64,000 bases of DNA from Microcaldota archaeon. Its GTDB lineage: Archaea > Micrarchaeota > Micrarchaeia > Micrarchaeales > Micrarchaeaceae. The stretch is taken from positions 124,001 through 188,000 of the forward strand of contig JAKAUP010000003.1 of NCBI GenBank assembly GCA_021817565.1, written 5' to 3'. A program made the position numbers and the translations under genes. Shown here in pieces: positions 36,681 to 45,566 of the stretch. Under the pieces are notes generated by a model. It made no database searches, was not told the origin of the DNA, and saw only the letters and a program-made list of their open reading frames with translations. Each line of letters starts with the position of its first letter. The stretch's first letter is position 1.

Positions 36681-39545
36681 ATGGATGAGGCTACTGCTAA
36701 AAATAAAATTCAAGATCTTATTGATGATTTTAAAGCAAATTATCAGAAGCATTCGAAAGAATACGAAGCTAATACTGAAACAAAGCTCATAGAGCCCTTA
36801 TTTGCAGCATTAGGGTGGACATTAAAGGACTTTGATAAAAGAGAAAAAGCCCATAGGGGAGAAAAAAGTGGATTCGCTGATTACGCCTTCAAAATAAACG
36901 ACAGAATTGTCTTCTTTCTAGAGGTCAAGAAAGTTGGTGTTCCTTTGGAAAAGGAAGCCGACAAGCAAGTTATATCATATGCTCTATCAAAGAGAATACC
37001 TTTTGCAGTTTCAACTAACTTTGAACAAATGAAAATCTTTTGCGTAGAGCAAGAAGACGCGATGAATAATGTCTTTAGAACATTCAAGAAACCCCAGGAC
37101 TATGTAGACAACTTACACGATTTGCTTTTTCTGTCTAAAGAGAGCTTTGAAAATGGCAATACACTTAGTAAGGCTGTAGATGAAGGCAGACTAAAGAAGC
37201 GTGTGACGATAGATAAACCTCTACTTGAAGACTTGATGAGAATAAGAGGAATGATTGCAAGTGACCTTGGAAAACGATATGGAAATAAATATGAGATAAA
37301 TCAAAAGGACGAGATAATACAAAGGATTATAGATAGACTTATTTTTATTAGACGTTGCGAGGACATAGGCATAAATCCTGAGAATATAATGCTATCTGAT
37401 ATTGCTTTGTTGTCTGACACACGAGCTTATGGTAAGTTGAAGGAAATTTTTATCAGATACAATGAAATGTATAACAGTGGACTTTTTGCAGTTAATTCAG
37501 ACAATGATTGTGACATTATCACGATAGATGGAGAGATAATAAAGAATCTAATTAGTTGCCTTTATTCTTCCAAAGATGGAAATTACATATACAACTTTGA
37601 TTGGATAGATGCAGACGTACTTGGTCAGATATACGAGCAATATCTCGGTAAAATATTGGCCCAAACAAGAAGTGGAAAGGCAAAACTTACTGATGGACAG
37701 GTTCACAAGAAAGAACAAGGAGTCTACTATACCCCTACTTATATCGTCGATTATATAGTAAAGAAATGTATAGAAGATGCCCTAAAGAACAAGAAAGTAA
37801 AGGCTAATGAGCTAAAGATACTTGACCTCGCTTGTGGTTCAGGCTCATTTCTCATAAAGTCATTTGATTATCTCAATAGGATACTGAGTGAAGATGCTCA
37901 GTCGAAACAGAAGAAGATGGACAGCCAGGGCACATATTCGATAAAGACTGAAATCCTCAAGAGAAACTTGTTTGGAGTAGACCTTGACAGCAAGGCCGTA
38001 GAGATTACCAAACTAAATTTGCTTCTCAAGGCAGCAGAGAAAGGCAGAAAACTACCAGAAGAGCTTGATATACATATCAGACACGGTAATAGCCTAATAG
38101 ACAAGACTGAAGTAATAGGTTTTAATGATGCTTTTAATTGGGGAGGAGATTTTCAAGCTGGCACTTTTGACATGATAATTGGTAATCCGCCGTACATTAG
38201 AATACAATCTTTGGATGACAAGAGCGTTGCATTCTTCAACTCGACTTATAAATCAGCCACTAAGAATTACGATATCTATGCCCTCTTTGTTGAAAAAGGC
38301 TTATCGCTACTCAAAGATGGTGGAATTCTCGGCTTTATACTGCCCTCTAAATTCTTCAATGCAGATTATGGAGAGGGACTAAGAAAACTAATCGCAGATA
38401 AAAAGGCACTCTACGAAGTAGTTGATTTCAAGGACTTTCAGGTATTTGACACTGCAACTACATACACTTGTCTACTATTCTTGAAAAAGACAAATAATAA
38501 GCAGTTTAACTATATGGAACTTTTGGACAAGACAAAACTAAAACAAACTAAGGCGCTATCCTTGAATTTGCTTGAACAATCAAAACAGAAAGAGCCACAA
38601 GCATCGGAGCCTTGGGTCTTTACGTCTGATAGGGACAGATCCATAATAGATAAATTAGACAATACAAAGTTAAGACTCGGTAGCATTACTAAGAATATTT
38701 TCCAGGGGCTAACAACAAGTGCAGATAAGATCTATCTACTTCAGCTGCTTGAGGAAAAGCCAGATACATTTAAGGTATTTTCAAAGGCGCTAGAAAAAGA
38801 ATATGTATTGGAAAAGGGGTTGTTAAAACCTATTTTGAAAGGACAGGAGATCAAAAAATGGTCAATAAGCAAATTTAAGTATGTGGTACTCTTTCCATAT
38901 AAGGTTGAAAATGGGAAAGCGAAACTAATCGACTTTGATGTTATAAAAAGAAATTATCCAAAAACTGCCAGATATCTAGAAGACGCAAAAAATATTCTGC
39001 AAGATAGACAAGAAGGTAAAATTAAAGGGACAAAAGAGTGGTATGGTTATATTTATAGAAAAAATTTAGAAAAGTATGAGCAACGAAAGATACTTACTCA
39101 AGTCCTCTCTTCAAGGAATAGCTTTACACTGGATGAAATGGGGCAGTACTATTTCGTAGGCGGAGGTAATGCTGGAGGGTACGGAATAATACTCAATAAG
39201 GAGTTTGAAAATGATTACTATGTTGTGCTGGCATTGCTTAACTCTAAGCTGCTGGAGTTTTATTTACAACATATAAGCACGCCGTTCAGAGGAGGGTTCT
39301 ACTCTTATGGTAAGAGATTCATAGAAAAGCTACCCATAATTATACCTGCCGAGAAGACAGAGCTAACCAATTTGTCTAGAAAGCAATTGGAAAGACATAG
39401 AACTTTGCAATCTTTCGGAGACAAGAAAACCTCAGAAACAGCAAAGTTGGAATTTGAGATAAAGGAAACTGACAAAGAAATAAACGATTTGGTATACAAA
39501 ATTTATAAGATAACCAAAGAAGAAATAAAAATAATTGAAGTATGA
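36681..39545 (+). CDS. Type IIG-like restriction endonuclease-methyltransferase
   Basis: N-terminal PD-(D/E)XK-like FADYAFKINDRIVFFLEVKK; LDLACGSGSFLIKS and IGNPPYIR N6-MTase motifs; C-terminal specificity-like region. Confidence 0.88.
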   Translation: MDEATAKNKIQDLIDDFKANYQKHSKEYEANTETKLIEPLFAALGWTLKDFDKREKAHRGEKSGFADYAFKINDRIVFFLEVKKVGVPLEKEADKQVISYALSKRIPFAVSTNFEQMKIFCVEQEDAMNNVFRTFKKPQDYVDNLHDLLFLSKESFENGNTLSKAVDEGRLKKRVTIDKPLLEDLMRIRGMIASDLGKRYGNKYEINQKDEIIQRIIDRLIFIRRCEDIGINPENIMLSDIALLSDTRAYGKLKEIFIRYNEMYNSGLFAVNSDNDCDIITIDGEIIKNLISCLYSSKDGNYIYNFDWIDADVLGQIYEQYLGKILAQTRSGKAKLTDGQVHKKEQGVYYTPTYIVDYIVKKCIEDALKNKKVKANELKILDLACGSGSFLIKSFDYLNRILSEDAQSKQKKMDSQGTYSIKTEILKRNLFGVDLDSKAVEITKLNLLLKAAEKGRKLPEELDIHIRHGNSLIDKTEVIGFNDAFNWGGDFQAGTFDMIIGNPPYIRIQSLDDKSVAFFNSTYKSATKNYDIYALFVEKGLSLLKDGGILGFILPSKFFNADYGEGLRKLIADKKALYEVVDFKDFQVFDTATTYTCLLFLKKTNNKQFNYMELLDKTKLKQTKALSLNLLEQSKQKEPQASEPWVFTSDRDRSIIDKLDNTKLRLGSITKNIFQGLTTSADKIYLLQLLEEKPDTFKVFSKALEKEYVLEKGLLKPILKGQEIKKWSISKFKYVVLFPYKVENGKAKLIDFDVIKRNYPKTARYLEDAKNILQDRQEGKIKGTKEWYGYIYRKNLEKYEQRKILTQVLSSRNSFTLDEMGQYYFVGGGNAGGYGIILNKEFENDYYVVLALLNSKLLEFYLQHISTPFRGGFYSYGKRFIEKLPIIIPAEKTELTNLSRKQLERHRTLQSFGDKKTSETAKLEFEIKETDKEINDLVYKIYKITKEEIKIIEV

Positions 39546-39562
39546 TTCTTATGTGTATATCA

Positions 39563-40249
39563 GCAAAGGATCTGGGCTGACTCGCAGTAGATGACTTCTG
39601 ACCTAGATGCTTCCAGATAGAAAGACATGCTGAAGGGCTACCTTATCAAATGGGCTTCCCTGGCATCTTCGCCTCGATAGACGCTTACACAAAGAACATA
39701 ATCGAAAGATACTTTCAAAAGAATGGAAGATTTCCGGAGTGGCTCAGCGACATTGGATCAGCAAAAAAGATAGTATCAGTAAAACCTTCAGAGTTTAAGG
39801 TAAAAACAGACAACATTACTATAACTGGTATTCCTGATTTGCTATTTGAAAGGTCAAATGGCAGCTTTGCAATAGTGGACTATAAGACAGCTAAATATAC
39901 TGGAAACCAAGACCAGCTTATGCCAGTATACCAAATACAGCTCAATGGCTATGCTTACATAGCAGAAGCAATAGAGCTTAAGCCTGTAAAAGATCTTTAT
40001 CTAGTCTATTTCGAGCCTCCTTACAAGGAGACTTATGAAGCGATAACTGATGGCCATACTAATGGAGAAGGATTTGAGATGCCGTTTAAGCCAGTCATAC
40101 ATAAGATAAAGATAGAGCCCAATAGGATAGGCAAATTACTTGAAAAGGCAGGTGAAATATATAGATCTGAAAAACTACCTGAAAGACGCTTAGGTTGTAA
40201 AGATTGTGAGAAACTCAATAATTTGATAAATATGTTAAGTATCAGGTGA
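39563..40249 (+). pseudogene. PD-(D/E)XK nuclease (RecB/Cas4-like) with in-frame stops near N-terminus
   Basis: GIPDLLFERSNGSFAIVDYKTAKYT..QIQLNGYAYIAE core intact from ATG 39650; same frame upstream reads CISAKDLG*LAVDDF*PRCFQIERHAEGLPYQ. Confidence 0.65.
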
Positions 40250-40286
40250 GTTTATGGATCAACCCCAAATTTTTTGGGTCTTCATA

Positions 40287-40439
40287 TCACATAAAAAGAC
40301 AGCTCCCTCCTGACGATATTAATGCGTTACATAATGCAGGAAGCAATAGGTCAAACAGTATCCATAATATTAAAATTATGATTATAATTGATATTACTAT
40401 CTTGATAAAATCTCCAATATCTGAACCTCCTCTTGACAT
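40287..40439 (-). CDS. Small membrane protein (missed by ORF track)
   Basis: MSRGGSDIGDFIKIVISIIIIILILWILFDLLLPALCNALISSGGSCLFM. Confidence 0.4.
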   Translation of the reverse strand: MSRGGSDIGDFIKIVISIIIIILILWILFDLLLPALCNALISSGGSCLFM

Positions 40440-40470
40440 GTTATCATCTTAAGTCTAAAAGTATAAAACA

Positions 40471-40761
40471 TTATTTCTTTTTAAGTAAAAACGCAAGCAA
40501 TATACCTACACCTATTGCAACTAATCCTGCTGTAATATTTTCATCATTTGTTTTCCTTGTAATATAATCATTAAACTCCTCAATTGATTTGAATTTTAAT
40601 TGATTTAACATATCTTGTACTTCATAAGGTGCAAAAGAGTTTAAATATTGCATAAATTCTTTCAATTCGTTACTAGCTGCTGTCCGCTGATTCACCTTCT
40701 TAAGAAGGGTCTCAAACCTAACTAAATCTTGTCCGGCTAAATTAAACATTTTTATCATCAT
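40471..40761 (-). CDS. Small protein with C-terminal TM
   Basis: 96 aa; ENITAGLVAIGVGILLAFLLKKK tail. Confidence 0.45.
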   Translation of the reverse strand: MMIKMFNLAGQDLVRFETLLKKVNQRTAASNELKEFMQYLNSFAPYEVQDMLNQLKFKSIEEFNDYITRKTNDENITAGLVAIGVGILLAFLLKKK

Positions 40762-41056
40762 CTTTTAACATCTTAAGAAGCGCCTCCAATCTTCCTTTTT
40801 GAGCTTCGTCTTTTGTTTCTTTCAGGTCTTGGTGAACCATTGTTTCCACCATAGTAGTCAAAACTCTTGTTTTTTTCTTTATTTCTCTATCTATGTAGTT
40901 TTTGATAAGGTTGTATATAAACCAAAATAGTCCAATTATAGTCACAAAACTAGCCAATATTCCTAAAATTAATCCTATTAGCGACAGGCCATGACTTAAT
41001 CCTGTTGAAATTGTTTGGTTTACTAACGTTGTTGGTAAGAGATAAAGGATATCCAT
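40742..41056 (-). CDS. Small membrane protein
   Basis: 104 aa; TM segment followed by charged coiled coil; overlaps next gene start. Confidence 0.45.
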   Translation of the reverse strand: MDILYLLPTTLVNQTISTGLSHGLSLIGLILGILASFVTIIGLFWFIYNLIKNYIDREIKKKTRVLTTMVETMVHQDLKETKDEAQKGRLEALLKMLKDDDKNV

Positions 41057-41095
41057 GGACGTCTATTTTTATTTGATAGCAAAATCTTTTAACAA

Positions 41096-41239
41096 TTACC
41101 AGAACACGCCTAAAGGCACCAGTTTTCTAATTTTCAACGCCTCATCGTGAAAACCCGGTTGCTTTTCCTCTTTCGCCATTCTGCTAGTTGCTTCATTTAA
41201 TATTTTTTCGATTAATGTAGTTATAGTTGCAAAGGACAT
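41096..41239 (-). CDS. Micro-ORF (missed by ORF track)
   Basis: 47 aa: MSFATITTLIEKILNEATSRMAKEEKQPGFHDEALKIRKLVPLGVFW; TATA-like sequence upstream. Confidence 0.35.
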   Translation of the reverse strand: MSFATITTLIEKILNEATSRMAKEEKQPGFHDEALKIRKLVPLGVFW

Positions 41240-41666
41240 AATTGATTATTAGTGACGCGGCTTTATACAGTTATACCAGAGCAGTAACGTTGAAATGTTT
41301 AAATAATTATGTAAGTTATAACTAGTGTTCTAATTTTTTGGTGCTTTTAAGTGGTTCAATATTTTTTTAGGAAACAGATTTGAATTTTTTGGTGAAAATT
41401 AAGGATGCAGTTAAAGTGACGAACAAAAAGGGATGTTGCAGAATTAGTAACTTCTTATCTTTCTGCATAACGTTTAACTATAAATATAGGGATGGTAAAT
41501 GTCAAGTTGTGCAAGCTGTGTCGAAGCAGAAGATTCAAGTTGTAGATGTGCATGTAACAGCGCACATCATGGCAGGAATAGGCATGGCTCATTATAGGAC
41601 AACATAGCCGTACGCAGCAATATGCACCCATAGAACTTAACGCCTCTTTATAACAAACCTAAGTCA

Positions 41667-41980
41667 AGTCTGAAGGGCAGTATACTTTTCCTTGAGGATG
41701 ATTATGCCACTACCCCGCAAAACTTTGACAGGGACCTTCAATCGTTAGTACACCGGCCTGGCTTTGGCGGGAGGGAGGGCTGGTGATCGGCTGGTTTCAG
41801 AACGTTTCCGGAGTAACACGGCTGCTTCCGGACAAAATAATCAGAACCAAAAAGGAACTGAAAGACATGCCAGTTATCTCAGGTTCAGGTTTTGGACATA
41901 CGTAGCTGCAGATAACCTTTTCAATATGCGGCACAGAAAGAATTTCGGCTAGCTCTACTTTGCATTTTGTTTTGGACGTG
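41667..41980 (+). pseudogene. Decayed S66/MccF-like LD-carboxypeptidase fragment
   Basis: SLKGSILFLEDDYATTPQNFDRDLQSLVHRPGF / LVIGWFQNVSGVTRLLPDKIIRTKKELKDMPVISGSGFGHT / ITFSICGTERISAS spread over shifted frames. Confidence 0.7.
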
Positions 41981-42251
41981 TTAAATACTCCAATAGCTTC
42001 GCTAGAACAACCAGTAGTGTCACTACCATACCTAGCAATAAACCTAAATTCGGACCTTCACGTACCTGAAGTATCCTTAAAAAGCATACAACCCAAGCTA
42101 CAACCACAGCAACCCACAACCATCGGCTCCGTACTATATTCCTTAGCGACATTGACCTAAGCTTTTCTGGGTGCTTTACTTTTATATGCTCTTTCATTGC
42201 TGATTCTGTATTGGATTTATGGCCACATACGTTACAAAAGTATTCTGCCAT
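41955..42251 (-). CDS. C2H2 zinc-finger plus two-TM protein
   Basis: YFCNVCGHKSNTESAMKEHIKVKH then hydrophobic segments. Confidence 0.6.
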   Translation of the reverse strand: MAEYFCNVCGHKSNTESAMKEHIKVKHPEKLRSMSLRNIVRSRWLWVAVVVAWVVCFLRILQVREGPNLGLLLGMVVTLLVVLAKLLEYLTRPKQNAK

Positions 42252-42331
42252 ATTATCATTATCATTATTTTTATTCTATTTTTATTTCACTGCACTATAC
42301 AATTTATTAATCTTTATATCTTATTCCTTTT

Positions 42332-42829
42332 ATGGCGAACAGAAAGCTTAAGAGATATGGGTTGGAAAGCGCGGCTAAGACGCTCATTGCAGTCGGGCTG
42401 CTTCTTGTGCTCATTTCTTGGATTGCCGGATTTTATTATTACAGGATCCTGGAGAGAGGCGCCATCCTCCTAGTGCCGTTTATATTTACGTGCGTGCTTG
42501 CTCTACTGCTTTTGGTAATCAAGTACAGATACACCCTGTTCGAGAAGTATCCGTATCTTATGAATCTCCCTTCCATATTCTATCGTATAGGCAAAAGTGG
42601 TTCAGAGAATAAACAGAGCGAAGCATTCAGCATGATATTTACGGTGCATGCGCTGGTAATCGCCTTTATGGGTCTGTTGAGCCTGATCCTCACAGTCACA
42701 GTTAGTATAAGTGCAGGAATAAGACATACTGCCTCCCCGCTTCTTTACGCATACTTTCTGGTAGTCATAATACTGCTTGTTTCAGTGTTGCTGCAATACC
42801 GCAGGATTTATAGGAAGTTTTCCAAGTGA
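42332..42829 (+). CDS. Four-TM membrane protein
   Basis: Hydrophobicity pattern only. Confidence 0.5.
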   Translation: MANRKLKRYGLESAAKTLIAVGLLLVLISWIAGFYYYRILERGAILLVPFIFTCVLALLLLVIKYRYTLFEKYPYLMNLPSIFYRIGKSGSENKQSEAFSMIFTVHALVIAFMGLLSLILTVTVSISAGIRHTASPLLYAYFLVVIILLVSVLLQYRRIYRKFSK

Positions 42830-42901
42830 TAGGTTCCTTGCATTCTATGATAAAAAGAATTGGTCTACTGGGTTGCTTTGTTACCGGCCCAGTTACAGTA
42901 A

Positions 42902-43660
42902 CTAAACCTTCACACAAACGAATATTGGTTCTTCTTTTGAGTCTTTATCCCAAATCTTCCCAGACCAATCGCAATATATTGACGTATTGAAACCTATACG
43001 CTTTGCAATATTTTCTACTTCTCTGGTTTTTTGTGGGTTTTTGTAAGAAATAATGCTCGTTTTAAATTCCTTTTCTACATTTTTGCCTTTTGCCAGAATA
43101 ATTATCTTATCCATATTGAACTTTTTGTTTCTGATACATTTGTGTGTTATGTATATGAATTTTTCATTTCCTGTGGAAAGGATCGTTACTCCAATATTCT
43201 CATTTATCCAGCAATCCTCGACTAATGGCAGATTGAATATCAGTACCCCTCCCTTCCTTAGGTGTCCATATAGGTTTGTTAATGTTTTCCCGATGTTAGC
43301 TCTGAGATCATCGCCATGGTCTATAGAGTCAAAACAAGTTATTATATCAAATTCCATTTTTAGGTTGAAGTCCAGCATATTACCAATGAGAAAGTTAACC
43401 CCTTTGACTCTTTTTTTGGCCGATTTTATCTCATTGGGATTTATATCGAGGCCTGTGCAGGCGTATTTATCTTTCAACATGCTAAGCATAAGTCCGCGCC
43501 CGCACCCCACATCTAGTAGACTTTTTCTTTTTACTTTTGTGTTCTTTCTGACCACTGATTCTATGAATTTCTCCTGCCTTCTCCTGTAGGCCTTATCTAA
43601 CTGTGCACCTTTTGCCTTATACGCCGTACTGAAACGATCAAAGATGGAGTTATTCGACAT
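42902..43660 (-). CDS. Class I SAM-dependent methyltransferase
   Basis: LLDVGCGRGLMLSMLKDKYACTGLDINPNEI; FDIITCFDSIDHGDD. Confidence 0.78.
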   Translation of the reverse strand: MSNNSIFDRFSTAYKAKGAQLDKAYRRRQEKFIESVVRKNTKVKRKSLLDVGCGRGLMLSMLKDKYACTGLDINPNEIKSAKKRVKGVNFLIGNMLDFNLKMEFDIITCFDSIDHGDDLRANIGKTLTNLYGHLRKGGVLIFNLPLVEDCWINENIGVTILSTGNEKFIYITHKCIRNKKFNMDKIIILAKGKNVEKEFKTSIISYKNPQKTREVENIAKRIGFNTSIYCDWSGKIWDKDSKEEPIFVCVKV

Positions 43661-43780
43661 ATTTCACAATAGCGATGCAAACTATTAAGTTTATCCGTCT
43701 GAATATCAAAAACGGTTTTCTGTTCGAATGGCAAATTATATCCGATACCTATAAATATCTAAATATTACCCAACCCTACC

Positions 43781-44371
43781 ATGGCTTACGTAATAACTTG
43801 TAGGAGACCCAAGATAGCCGTAGACTTGGACAATACACTTGCTGCCTCGATGAAAGCCCAACTAAGAGTACATAGCGAAAACGAAGGTCGCAGCCTTGAT
43901 ATGTCAGACATAAAGTCTATAGATATCAACAGCGAATTTGAGAGACTTGGATTGAATTTGGACATAACTGATATGGTTTATAGACGCATATGGAAGGAAA
44001 ACCATGTTATACCACCTTTGGACAGCTATACTGTAGAGACGATGGGCAGGATATCATCAATATTTTCTGTAACCATACTTACCGCAACAATCGCGTCTGA
44101 AGATGAGATAAAGGAATGGTGCCAGAGAAACAAGATTTTTTACGATCATATAGTAAAACTCCCCGGCCCAGCCAAATTTGAATTTGCGAAAGAATCCAGG
44201 ATATACAAGTTTATAGATGACAGTCTAGAAATGACCGTGGTTAACGATTCTGGTAAAGATCTAATACTCATAAGGCAGCCGTGGAACAGCAATGTAGTAG
44301 CCAATCAAAAAAATGAACGCCTGCGCATTGCGAATGACTGGAAGGAAGTAGGGAGCCTGCTTAGGTTTTAA
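43781..44371 (+). CDS. HAD-like (NT5C-type nucleotidase-like) protein, copy 1
   Basis: IAVDLDNTLAASM; FIDDSLEM. Confidence 0.7.
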   Translation: MAYVITCRRPKIAVDLDNTLAASMKAQLRVHSENEGRSLDMSDIKSIDINSEFERLGLNLDITDMVYRRIWKENHVIPPLDSYTVETMGRISSIFSVTILTATIASEDEIKEWCQRNKIFYDHIVKLPGPAKFEFAKESRIYKFIDDSLEMTVVNDSGKDLILIRQPWNSNVVANQKNERLRIANDWKEVGSLLRF

Positions 44372-44496
44372 CATCAATGCTTTTGGACTTCCGGATAATG
44401 AAAAAACCGTTTATGTCAAGATCAAGTGAATCTATCAGCATAAGGAACCAGTTAGTATACTTTTATATTATATATACCTAAATCTTAATCATCTCC

Positions 44497-45084
44497 GTGG
44501 CTCACATGAAAAGCAATAAACCCTGGATAGGAATAGACCTTGACGATACGCTTGCTGATTCTATGGAAACACAGCTAAGGGTGCTCAGAAGGGTTGAGAA
44601 CCGTGATATTAAAAAATCTGACATAGTTTCGATAGATATACCCTCTGAATTTGAGCGGCTGCAACTAAATCTAGATGTTGCCAAAGAGGTTTACAAATCA
44701 ATATGGGAAAGAAATACGACCATACGCCCATTAGATGCGTATACAGTAGAGACAATGGGTATGATATCTTCCGAATTCTCTATAATCATACTTACCTCCT
44801 CAATCGCATCCGAAGAGCAGATAAAGGAATGGTGCCAGAGAAACAAGATTTTTTACGATCATATAGTAAAACTTTTGTCTAATGAGAAACTCGAGTTTGC
44901 GAAAGAATCGAAGATATGCACGTTTGTGGATGACCACCCAAAGTTCAAGGTTGTTAGCAACATGGGCAAAAATTTGATACTCATTAGGCAGCCATGGAAC
45001 CGCGATATAAAGGATGATCCGGAAAATGTCCACTTGCGGGTTGCGGACAGCTGGCAGGGAGTAAGAAAACTCCTTAGGTTGTAG
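44497..45084 (+). CDS. HAD-like (NT5C-type nucleotidase-like) protein, copy 2
   Basis: IGIDLDDTLADSM; paralog of 43781..44371. Confidence 0.7.
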   Translation: MAHMKSNKPWIGIDLDDTLADSMETQLRVLRRVENRDIKKSDIVSIDIPSEFERLQLNLDVAKEVYKSIWERNTTIRPLDAYTVETMGMISSEFSIIILTSSIASEEQIKEWCQRNKIFYDHIVKLLSNEKLEFAKESKICTFVDDHPKFKVVSNMGKNLILIRQPWNRDIKDDPENVHLRVADSWQGVRKLLRL

Positions 45085-45160
45085 TATCGGTACTCGCTTA
45101 TAGGCGTGTAAAACCTTGCTTTGGGCAAGCATTATAAAATATCCATGCAAAGAAAGGTTT

Positions 45161-45565
45161 ATGGGAAAGGAGAAAAGGTTCTCGATAGTCGAGCGCGTGA
45201 AGATATATGATACGGATGCGCAGGGAGTGGTGCATTACGCCGGATACTACCGCTTTTTCACTGACACTGCTGAGATTTTTGCCGAGAAGTTTATCGGAAA
45301 CTACTACTCAACGGATTATCCTGTCTGGTTTGTGGTAGTAGAAAGCAAGGCGAGCTACCATAAACCCTCTTATATAGGCGATAAGCTTAGGGTTGAGATA
45401 CTTCCAAAACTTATTTCTGATAAGGCGATAAGGTTCAACTTCATTATATCCAGAGGAAGGGTAAGAATATGCGATGGCTACATAATACAGGTCTGCATAT
45501 CAAAAAAGACTTGGAAAGCAGTAACTATACCAAATGAGATAAAGAAAAAAATGAAGGATTGGTAG
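45161..45565 (+). CDS. Hotdog-fold acyl-CoA thioesterase
   Basis: VKIYDTDAQGVVHYAGYYRFFTDTAE. Confidence 0.85.
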   Translation: MGKEKRFSIVERVKIYDTDAQGVVHYAGYYRFFTDTAEIFAEKFIGNYYSTDYPVWFVVVESKASYHKPSYIGDKLRVEILPKLISDKAIRFNFIISRGRVRICDGYIIQVCISKKTWKAVTIPNEIKKKMKDW

Positions 45566-45566
45566 G

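Noticed and set aside
41764-41952. 62-aa ORF in track
   Set aside because: Wrong frame through the S66/MccF remnant, which explains the region better.
36242-43700. Duplicated tRNA-Thr 3' end as an att site
   Set aside because: Looked for the T-arm/acceptor sequence downstream and did not see a second copy in the window.
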